Source: Rhodoferax sp. UBA4409 | GTDB taxonomy: Bacteria > Pseudomonadota > Gammaproteobacteria > Burkholderiales > Burkholderiaceae_C | Length of the DNA stretch: 11,408 nt | Reading direction: 5' to 3' | Assembly (NCBI GenBank): GCA_002390825.1 | Contig: DGQR01000144.1 | Location: forward strand, 1-11,408 | Shown here: positions 6,068 through 11,408 of the stretch, piece by piece | Layout: the number at the start of each line of letters is the position of its first letter | How positions within the stretch are numbered: position 1 is the first letter of the stretch | Program-made: the position numbers and the translations under genes | Notes under the pieces: generated by a model | Seen by the model: only the letters and a program-made list of their open reading frames with translations | Databases searched by the model: none | Told to the model about the DNA's origin: nothing

Positions 6068-6412
6068 ATGATCGACGGACTGATTGCCGGCCACCTCGTA
6101 GGCCTGGCAGAGACCCGTGAGGGAAAAAACGGTACCCGCTTTGCACTGGCCAAGGTCAAAGCCACTTCAGGCGACGGCGAGAGCCTGATCGTCAACGTGA
6201 TTGCGTTTGCCACCGAGGCCAGCGCCGCCCTGATGGCCCTGGACGATGGCGATGCCATTGCCCTGGCCGGTGCGCTCACCCCCAAGGTATGGACCGACAA
6301 GCAAGGCAACACCCGCCCTGCGCTCGATATGGTGGCCACGCAGGTGCTGACGGCCTATCACGCAGCACGGAAACAGCAAACGTTGGCAGAACTGGGGAAC
6401 GACGCGCGGTAA
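6068..6412 (+). CDS. Small OB-fold SSB-like protein
   Basis: A 114-residue protein resembling single-stranded DNA-binding proteins of the OB-fold class. Visible support is the alternating strand pattern GLIAGHLVG (4-12), FALAKVKA (25-32), SLIVNVIAFATEA (39-51), GDAIALAGALTPKVWTD (61-77) and ALDMVATQVL (85-94), with the KVWTDKQG strand-loop typical of SSB. It is shorter than housekeeping SSB and lacks the acidic C-terminal tip used to recruit partners; it ends LAELGNDAR. It is therefore an accessory paralogue or PriB-like protein, not the main ssb. ATG at 6068 is chosen because AGGAG (6058-6062) stands five bases upstream. GTG at 6062, overlapping the lipocalin stop, is less likely. It is probably cotranscribed with blc. 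Confidence 0.75.
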   Translation: MIDGLIAGHLVGLAETREGKNGTRFALAKVKATSGDGESLIVNVIAFATEASAALMALDDGDAIALAGALTPKVWTDKQGNTRPALDMVATQVLTAYHAARKQQTLAELGNDAR

Positions 6413-6438
6413 TACCCGCAGTAACCGATGGATGCGGA

Positions 6439-6777
6439 TCATTTGAGGCGTATGCGCTGACTCTTGCGGGTTCGCTCCATGAAGTCTTCGGGCTTGGTTT
6501 TCACCCAGGCCACAAACAAGGCCACGTCGGGGTGCGTCAGTAAGGCCTCTACCGAGTTGAACTGCCGAGCCAACTCAGTCTCCGTCAAAAGGGCGTGGAT
6601 CTGTCGATGGCAAATCCGGTGCAGGTATTCCGTGTGCCTGCCCCCTTTGGACTTGGGGACCAGATGGTGTGCATCGCGCTGACCGGGTGGAATTTTGCGT
6701 TCACACAGCGGGCATATCAGGTCCGCGGGCAATACCCGAACATGCTCTTCCTGGAGAAGGCGCCTGATACGGCCCAT
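6439..6777 (-). CDS. Small HNH endonuclease-like protein
   Basis: A 112-residue protein with an HNH-type zinc/metal finger. CPLC (22-25), DAHHLVPKSKGG (35-46) and HRICHRQIH (53-61) match the order of the zinc-binding Cys pair, the catalytic His region and the second Cys/His cluster of stand-alone bacterial HNH nucleases. The usual Asn of HNH is not evident; TEYLH stands in that place. Residues 71-112 form a family tail rich in Lys/Arg (FVAWVKTKPEDFMERTRK). The target is unknown; such proteins occur outside phage and restriction loci in Burkholderiales. It lies 28 bases downstream of the glycosyltransferase gene on the same strand, so probably cotranscribed, and converges with the SSB-like gene, with 26 bases between stops and no good terminator there. 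Confidence 0.85.
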   Translation of the reverse strand: MGRIRRLLQEEHVRVLPADLICPLCERKIPPGQRDAHHLVPKSKGGRHTEYLHRICHRQIHALLTETELARQFNSVEALLTHPDVALFVAWVKTKPEDFMERTRKSQRIRLK

Positions 6778-6805
6778 GGGGTCTCTGGTGTCTGTGAATC
6801 CAAAC

Positions 6806-7489
6806 TCAAACCAGCATGGCGCTCTGGGTCGCCTGCTGGGCGTTGCTGGGCTTTTGGGCAGGCCGTTCGGTGCAGGGGTATTTCAGATGGTTTTCCCGGT
6901 GCCGTCGGTAGAACAGCAAGCCTTCTTTGAGGCTGGCCACCGTGGCTTGTTGCTCCATCATCTTGTCCCACAAATTCCAGTCTTCCTGCGGGTGTTCACC
7001 GTCCTCGAACCTTCTTTGGTAACCAATGCGCTGGCCAAACGCGGTGCGATACAGCATGGAGCCATGGTGTTGTGCCTGGCGATCCCAATACAAATCGCCC
7101 CAATGTGGGGTCGTCTGACCGGGCACCCGGGTCAGGATTTCGTGTTTGAGCTCGCCGGTCACCACGATGTCATAGGTCACGATATCGGTCGTGGCGTTGG
7201 AGAGCAGTTCAATCGCATCCGAGCGAAGCCAGTTATCAGCGCCTAAGAACAACACGTACTCTGTGGTCACGCGTGACAGCATGTCCTGGAAGTTGTCGAC
7301 CGTGCCTAGGTTGGCCGGCCGCAACACATATTCGACACTGGGGTAGAGCGCAGGGAGATGGTCGCAGTCCATCGCGCCATCATCGACAAACAAAACCCGC
7401 GCCGGAGCGCGGGTTTGGGATAACAGTGACTCAATGCAGTGCGCTGCAAGGTGGCCGTACCTGAAGGAGGCGATAACAACAGTAATCAT
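6806..7489 (-). CDS. Family 2 glycosyltransferase
   Basis: A 227-residue GT-A fold glycosyltransferase of family 2. The N-terminal nucleotide-sugar half shows MITVVIASFRYGHLAAHCIESL (split: TVVIASF 3-9, CIESLLSQT 18-26), VDDG (35-38) and PANLGT (58-63). The DxD region reads FLGADNWL (81-88), so the first Asp is Gly and only the second acidic residue is kept. ED at 169-170 (HPQEDWNLW) fits the catalytic-base motif. No membrane segment is seen. The last about 20 residues are low-complexity Ala/Gln/Ser. The sugar and acceptor cannot be told; there is no polysaccharide or LPS cluster around it. It probably heads a two-gene unit with the HNH gene. A perfect hairpin lies inside codons 25-33 (separate entry). 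ATG at 7489 starts directly at the first beta strand, as usual for the family. Confidence 0.9.
   Translation of the reverse strand: MITVVIASFRYGHLAAHCIESLLSQTRAPARVLFVDDGAMDCDHLPALYPSVEYVLRPANLGTVDNFQDMLSRVTTEYVLFLGADNWLRSDAIELLSNATTDIVTYDIVVTGELKHEILTRVPGQTTPHWGDLYWDRQAQHHGSMLYRTAFGQRIGYQRRFEDGEHPQEDWNLWDKMMEQQATVASLKEGLLFYRRHRENHLKYPCTERPAQKPSNAQQATQSAMLV
7393..7416 (-). other. Perfect hairpin inside the glycosyltransferase reading frame
   Basis: Read as minus-strand RNA, AAACCCGCGC pairs perfectly with GCGCGGGUUU over a UCCG loop closed by C-G, that is, a UNCG tetraloop, the most stable loop class. A U-rich stretch (UUUUGUUUGU) follows. The hairpin covers nucleotides 74-97 of the reading frame. 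It has the look of an intrinsic terminator or pause site placed early in a gene. The codons it occupies (QTRAPARVL) are ordinary, so chance in GC-rich coding DNA cannot be excluded. Confidence 0.5.
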
Positions 7490-7603
7490 GATTCGCGCGA
7501 GTAGAGCACATGGCTATGCAATAACGGTGACAAAGGTCAATTCGGGAGCGTGCTAGGGAGCGGGGCTTTGCGATGCCCCTCTGCTGAGGTGCACCATGCC
7601 ATT

Positions 7604-7609
7604 TAAGAT
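7604..7609 (+). promoter_or_regulatory. Candidate -10 box placing DUF427 transcription at its ATG
   Basis: TAAGAT (7604-7609) matches four to five of six positions of the -10 consensus and ends six bases before the ATG at 7616, where a transcript would begin. The upstream -35 region is weak. There is no Shine-Dalgarno before the ATG (GATTCCCCG). Together this suggests a leaderless mRNA. An inverted repeat at 7559-7582 (GGGGC and GCCCC core, 8-base loop) overlaps where the -35 contact would be and could be an operator. Confidence 0.3.
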
Positions 7610-7615
7610 TCCCCG

Positions 7616-8173
7616 ATGACTGACAAAGACCGCGATTCCCTCGCGCGAGCCCGCGCTCAATGGCGCTGGCGAGGCGCAGACCGACCACCGTTTGCCGACA
7701 TTCCTTCACAGGGGCAAACCTCGGTATGGGATTTCCCTCGCCCACCGGAGCTGGTGCGTGAAGCCCGCGAGGTTCTGGTGGTTTGGGGTGGTCTGGAGGT
7801 CGCTCGAACCCGCGCCGCATGGGCCGTCAGAGAGACCGCCCACCCACCGACTTTTTACCTGCCACTGGCGGATGTTCAGCAGTCGTTGTTGCGTCCGGCG
7901 GGCGGTGGCTCATTCTGCGAGTGGAAGGGGCCAGCGCAGTATTGGGATCTGGTCAAAGGTGCGCGCCGCCTGGAGCGGGTAGCGTGGAGCTACCCGCAGC
8001 CCCTGGAGGGGGCTGAGCCCTTGGCTGAGTGCATCGCTTTTTACGCGCACGACCTCATGTGCACCGTGGGTGGCGCCAAGGTGTTGGCGCAGCCGGGTGG
8101 TTTTTATGGCGGGTGGATCACGCCAGAGTTAACCGGGCCCTTCAAAGGTGAACCCGGCAGCAACGGTTGGTAA
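7616..8173 (+). CDS. DUF427 family protein
   Basis: A 185-residue protein of the DUF427 family (Pfam PF04248, once annotated nucleotidyltransferase-like; biochemical role not established). Matching blocks are ARARAQWRWRG (10-20), VWDFPRPP (37-44), RETAHPPTFYLP (72-83), DV (86-87), SFCEWKG (99-105), AWSYPQPL (123-130), AFY (141-143) and a long C-terminal PGGFYGGWITPELTGPFKGE (160-179). The last block and the N-terminal WRWRG extension are shared by the longer proteobacterial subgroup, so the gene looks full length. No signal peptide or membrane segment is seen. ATG at 7616 is supported by the conserved N-terminus; no Shine-Dalgarno is present. It diverges from the glycosyltransferase gene and converges with dinG, with 40 bases between stops and no obvious terminator. 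Confidence 0.92.
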   Translation: MTDKDRDSLARARAQWRWRGADRPPFADIPSQGQTSVWDFPRPPELVREAREVLVVWGGLEVARTRAAWAVRETAHPPTFYLPLADVQQSLLRPAGGGSFCEWKGPAQYWDLVKGARRLERVAWSYPQPLEGAEPLAECIAFYAHDLMCTVGGAKVLAQPGGFYGGWITPELTGPFKGEPGSNGW

Positions 8174-8213
8174 GTGTTGAGTGGGCGTGAAGCGCCTTCC
8201 CGGTTTGGGCTCC

Positions 8214-10373
8214 CTAGCCCAGCGCCCGCGTTCCCAGCTTGTACGCCGGTAATCCGGCCAGCATCCGCTTGCCGTAGCTGGTTTGGGTGAGCCGCTTGTC
8301 GTAGCAGATGACTTGTGCGCGGTCTTCCTCGGTGCGGATGGCGCGGCCGGTCCATTGCAGCAGCTTCACCCCGGTGGCGGGGATGACCAGTTCGTTGAAC
8401 GGGTCACGGCCCACGCTGCGTAGCCATTCAGCCCGGGCTTCGTCCACCGGGTCGCTGGGCGGTGCAAAGGGCAGCTTGGCAATGAACACGGTTTCGCACA
8501 AAGCACCGGGCAAATCCAAGCCTTCGCCAAAGCTCTGCAGGCCGAACAGCACCGAGGGCAACCCGCTCTCCACCCGTTCGGCGTGGGCGGCCAGCAGGCG
8601 GGTGCGGGATTGGGTGCCTTGCACCAGCACCATGTCCATCATGTGGCCGGGCACAGCCTCAGACGCGGTGCGCATCTGGGCCCGGCTGGTGAAGAGCACC
8701 AGCGCGCCGCGCTTGACTTGTTCCATGTCTTCCATCAGCGCGCGCACCACCTCGGCGGTGTAGGCATCTGCGTGCTTCGGGTCGGCCTGGGTGTGCACCA
8801 CCGTGAGGCTGCCCTGCTTGGCGTAGTTGAAGGGGCTGGCCACTTCCAGCGCAGTCACATACGGCTTGTTGGCAAGACCCGCTTCTTTCAAAAAGTAGTC
8901 AAAGCTGCCGCAGCTGGTGAGCGAGGCGCTGGTGACGATCGCGCCCCGCACCTGGCTCCACAAAAACTGGCGTAACAAATCGCCGGGTACGATGGGGCAG
9001 GCGTGCGCGGTCATGGTCAGGTAGCCGTTGGCGCTCTCCGCCTGCAACCACTTGGCCAAGGGCTGGTCGCCATGCTCCAGTAGCAAATTGGCGGTGCTCA
9101 CCAGGCTGCCCAAGCGCGGCGCAATGCCGCCCAACTGGGCATAGAGCTGCGCGCACAGCACGGCCTGGCTAGGGTCGTCCTTGGCGATGGCTTTGACGTC
9201 CACGCCCAGTGCTTCCAGCGCCTTGGACAGGCCGGTGGCCTGCGACTGAATCTGGCGCACCGGCTCGTGCAATGCCTCTGGCAGCACGCCATTGGCAAAA
9301 CGCAAGGTGCCGTCTTTGCCGCCGCCGTGGGCGTCCTGGCCGGTGTGGGCCCACACCAAGTCCATGGCCATGCGGGCTACTGAGGTGAGGGCGCCCTTGA
9401 GCTGGCTGGTCACCGTCTGCACGTCTTCGCCCAAGTGCAGGGCCAGTTTGCCGGCCACCTCGGTCATGGTTTTGGGCAGCTTGTCGAGCCAGCGCAGGTT
9501 GGACAGGTCCATGCTGTTCGAGAACTGGTCGAGCGCTACCGCCGGCAGGTGGTGGCCTTCGTCAAACACCACCAGGCAGTTGTCCAGGTCGGGCAGGGTC
9601 TTCATACCCAAAGACGCCAATACCAAGTCGTGGTTGGCCACGATGACATTGGCTTCCGCCAGCTTGGTGCGCGCGTTGTAGTAGCTGCACTCTTTGTAGC
9701 GCGGGCAGTGGCGTGCGGTGCAGGTGTGCCGCTCGGCGGCCACGGCCGACCAGTCGCGTGGGTCGGGGGTGTCGGCCAGGTTGTCGCGGTCGCCATCCCA
9801 GCTGGCCACCGCCAGCTTGTGGGCCATGCCTTCAAACAGGGCTTGGCGACGTTCTTCAATCGCCTCTTGCGACAGGGCGCTGACCTTGGGTTGCGGCAGG
9901 TCGTCGTCAAACAAATCGTCCTCACTCGCGCCGCTGCCCACCAGTCGTTCCAGCTTGACCTTGCACACATAGCGCCCGCGGCCCTTGGCCAGGGCGTAGG
10001 CAAAAGGCTGGTCCATGCTGCGGGCCAGGGCCGGCAGGTCCTTGGTCATCAGCTGCTCTTGCAAGGCCACGGTGGCGGTGCTGATGATGACGCGGGTTTT
10101 GCGCTCCAGCGCCATGGCAATTGCGGTGCTGGCATAGGCCGCGCTCTTGCCCACGCCGGTACCGGCCTGGATCACGGCGATAGCTTTGGTGGGGTTGGGG
10201 TGCTCGCCGATGTCGGCTTGCGCCAGCGTGGCGGCCACGGTTTCGGCCATCTGGTGCTGGCCGGGGCGGCTCCTGAATCCGCTGGTGCTGCCCACTACTT
10301 GCTCAAATGCGCGCAGGGCGTACAGGGCCAGGGCGGCGCTGGCAGGGGGCAGGGAAGAGAAATCGGAGCTCAA
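8214..10373 (-). CDS. dinG: DinG-type Fe-S helicase (XPD-like, 5'-3')
   Basis: ATP-dependent superfamily 2 DNA helicase of the DinG/YoaA/XPD branch, acting on forked DNA, R-loops and G-quadruplexes in repair and replication. With a TTG start the protein has 719 residues, close to E. coli DinG (716). Walker A is QAGTGVGKS (69-77) and Walker B is DEGH (271-274). Four cysteines at 137, 218, 223 and 229 give the Fe-S ligand spacing C-x80-C-x4-C-x5-C, the last two intervals matching E. coli DinG. The C-terminal half has QSFGEGLDLPG and the motif VI GRAIRTEEDRA. The frame stays open upstream to 11336, but that part is antisense to the transglutaminase gene. No ATG lies near the conserved N-terminus; TTG at 10373 gives MSSDFSSLPP, fitting related proteins, while ATG at 10493 would add 40 unlikely residues. 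YoaA-type function cannot be excluded. Confidence 0.93.
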   Translation of the reverse strand: MSSDFSSLPPASAALALYALRAFEQVVGSTSGFRSRPGQHQMAETVAATLAQADIGEHPNPTKAIAVIQAGTGVGKSAAYASTAIAMALERKTRVIISTATVALQEQLMTKDLPALARSMDQPFAYALAKGRGRYVCKVKLERLVGSGASEDDLFDDDLPQPKVSALSQEAIEERRQALFEGMAHKLAVASWDGDRDNLADTPDPRDWSAVAAERHTCTARHCPRYKECSYYNARTKLAEANVIVANHDLVLASLGMKTLPDLDNCLVVFDEGHHLPAVALDQFSNSMDLSNLRWLDKLPKTMTEVAGKLALHLGEDVQTVTSQLKGALTSVARMAMDLVWAHTGQDAHGGGKDGTLRFANGVLPEALHEPVRQIQSQATGLSKALEALGVDVKAIAKDDPSQAVLCAQLYAQLGGIAPRLGSLVSTANLLLEHGDQPLAKWLQAESANGYLTMTAHACPIVPGDLLRQFLWSQVRGAIVTSASLTSCGSFDYFLKEAGLANKPYVTALEVASPFNYAKQGSLTVVHTQADPKHADAYTAEVVRALMEDMEQVKRGALVLFTSRAQMRTASEAVPGHMMDMVLVQGTQSRTRLLAAHAERVESGLPSVLFGLQSFGEGLDLPGALCETVFIAKLPFAPPSDPVDEARAEWLRSVGRDPFNELVIPATGVKLLQWTGRAIRTEEDRAQVICYDKRLTQTSYGKRMLAGLPAYKLGTRALG

Positions 10374-10431
10374 GGGGATAGAGGCGTGGGGCCGTTGCGG
10401 CAGAGGAGGGCTGAATATACAGGCAGCAGGG

Positions 10432-10474
10432 GATAATCGCCCGCTTGCCGCTGCACAGCCACCGCTGCTGTGCA
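10432..10474 (+). promoter_or_regulatory. Candidate -10 box and hairpin ahead of the transglutaminase gene
   Basis: GATAAT (10432-10437) matches five of six bases of the -10 consensus; no good -35 is seen at the right distance. Downstream, TGCACAG (10452-10458) and CTGTGCA (10468-10474) form a perfect 7-bp inverted repeat with a 9-base loop, which would lie in the 5' leader or act as an operator. A GGGAG Shine-Dalgarno (10499-10503) then stands eight bases before the ATG at 10512. The 138-base gap also has to hold the dinG promoter, which I cannot place. Confidence 0.35.
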
Positions 10475-10511
10475 AAGAATGCGGCCCGATCATCCACCGG
10501 GAGAATTCAAC

Positions 10512-11408
10512 ATGTCCGATCAATGCACCCTTGCCGCCGACAAACAGCCCCAGGCTGCACGCCGCCAATTTATGAAGAATTCGGCGGTAGCCCTCGCCAC
10601 CGCTGCGCTGCCTGCTATCGATTTTGCACAAGCGGCTGCGGCGACCGAGCGCCAATTCAGCCCCAAGCCCGCTGCATGGCGCACCTTTGAGGTGACTACC
10701 CGCGTCGATATTGCCAAGCCCCAAGGCGCTACCCGTTTGTGGTTGCCCGTGCCCTCTATCAATAGCGAGTGGCAGCAGTCCCTGGAGAGCAGCTACTCCA
10801 GCAACGGCAGCGCCCGTATGGAAGACGACAACGCCACCGGCGCCCGCATGCTGTTTGTGGACTTTGCCGCCGACCAGGCCAAGCCCTTCGTGGAGCTGAC
10901 CAGCCGCATCCGCACCCGCAGCCGCGCCCAAGACTGGGGCCAAAAAACCGCCGTGGCAGAAGATGCCGCCACCCTGAAGTACTGGACCCAGCCCACCGAT
11001 TTGTTGCCGCTGGACGGCATCGTGCGCACCACCGCGCAAGAAGCCACCCGCGGCGCCAAAACCGATGTGGAAAAGGTGCAAAAGATTTACGACTGGATCG
11101 TCACCAACACCTACCGCGAACCCAAGGTGCGAGGCTGCGGTGAAGGCGATATTAAAACCATGCTGGAAACCAACAACCTGGGCGGCAAGTGCGCTGATTT
11201 GAACGCTTTGTTCGTAGGCCTGTGCCGCGCTGCTGGCGTGCCCGCACGTGATGTGTATGGCCTGCGCCTGGCGCCCAGTGCGTTCGGCTACCGCGAGTTG
11301 GGTGGCAACTCTGCCAGCCTCAAGGGTGCGCAGCACTGCCGTGCCGAGGTCTACCTCAAAGGCTACGGCTGGGTGGGCATGGACCCCGCCGACGTGGCCA
11401 AGGTCATG
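10512..11408 (+). CDS. Tat-exported transglutaminase-like protein, 3'-truncated by window edge
   Basis: 299 residues are visible and the frame is still open at the window end. The N-terminus has ARRQFMKNSAVALATAALP (16-34): RRQFMK is a good twin-arginine motif followed by a hydrophobic stretch, with cleavage likely near residue 40 (DFAQA-AAA). This predicts folded export to the periplasm. The body matches the transglutaminase-like (cysteine protease-type) superfamily: VEKVQKIYDWIVTN (186-199), catalytic Cys227 in GGKCADLNALF, LCRAAGVPAR (237-246), His275 in AQHCRAEVYL, and Asp291 in GWVGMDPAD form the expected Cys-His-Asp triad. In this family members act as peptidases or cross-linking enzymes; the substrate is unknown. 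The start at 10512 is supported by the GGGAG ribosome site and the Tat signal. It diverges from dinG. Confidence 0.93.
   Translation, partial: MSDQCTLAADKQPQAARRQFMKNSAVALATAALPAIDFAQAAAATERQFSPKPAAWRTFEVTTRVDIAKPQGATRLWLPVPSINSEWQQSLESSYSSNGSARMEDDNATGARMLFVDFAADQAKPFVELTSRIRTRSRAQDWGQKTAVAEDAATLKYWTQPTDLLPLDGIVRTTAQEATRGAKTDVEKVQKIYDWIVTNTYREPKVRGCGEGDIKTMLETNNLGGKCADLNALFVGLCRAAGVPARDVYGLRLAPSAFGYRELGGNSASLKGAQHCRAEVYLKGYGWVGMDPADVAKVM

Noticed and set aside
6416..6437. CCGCA...TGCGG inverted repeat between the SSB-like and HNH stop codons as a terminator.
   Set aside because: The stem is five bases with a 12-base loop and there is no T-run on either side.
9435..10436. 333-codon plus-strand open frame within dinG.
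   Set aside because: It lies antisense to the Walker A, Fe-S and Walker B parts of dinG and reads as Val/Gln/Gly/His-rich shadow sequence.
10374..11336. The minus-strand frame of dinG stays open for about 320 more codons upstream, suggesting a fused 1040-residue protein.
   Set aside because: That part is antisense to the transglutaminase gene, which has a ribosome site, Tat signal and catalytic triad. The extra translation has no helicase-like content and open antisense frames are common in GC-rich DNA.
1..11408. Search for CRISPR arrays, tRNA or rRNA genes, insertion sequences, toxin-antitoxin pairs or a defence island.
   Set aside because: No spaced direct repeats, cloverleaf sequences, transposase motifs or defence-type modules were seen; the lone HNH protein and DinG are not enough to call a defence system.

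Overview
The window looks like a stretch of chromosome from a betaproteobacterium of the order Burkholderiales, most probably family Comamonadaceae (Rhodoferax-like). This rests on high G+C, the recognisable style of the AlaRS, Fpr, DinG and DUF427 proteins, and a hairpin repeat behind alaS of a type I recall as common in that family. The placement is by recognition, not by a search. Genes are packed tightly, no gap exceeds about 140 bases, and I see no rRNA, tRNA, insertion sequence, phage gene, CRISPR array or origin.

Left part (1-4085). The 3' four fifths of alaS ends in a strong hairpin with a T-run. A secreted TlpA/ResA-type thioredoxin gene starts directly on that T-run. It converges with, and overlaps by 22 bases, a cytoplasmic thioredoxin-like gene on the minus strand. 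Divergent from the latter is fpr (ferredoxin/flavodoxin-NADP+ reductase), closed by a bidirectional terminator. Three of these four genes handle electrons or disulfides.

Middle part (4084-8173). On the minus strand a compact three-gene operon (58-residue Cys-rich protein, DUF3429 membrane protein, TIGR03643/DUF2805 protein) is stitched together by two ATGA stop-start overlaps. It diverges from a Cys-rich DUF2237 gene, with a 13-bp palindrome between them. The plus strand continues with a periplasmic lipocalin (Blc type) and a small OB-fold SSB-like protein. Converging on these is a minus-strand pair, a family 2 glycosyltransferase followed by a small HNH nuclease. Divergent from that pair is a DUF427 gene that may be leaderless.

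Right part (8214-11408). A DinG-type iron-sulfur XPD-like helicase on the minus strand probably starts at a TTG codon. It diverges from a Tat-exported transglutaminase-like protein that runs off the window end.

Nothing here is a clear defence island or a new large system. The least explained items are the ATGA-coupled three-gene operon, the small Cys-rich protein heading it, the terminator-like hairpin inside the glycosyltransferase reading frame, and the alaS terminator that doubles as the leader of the next gene.
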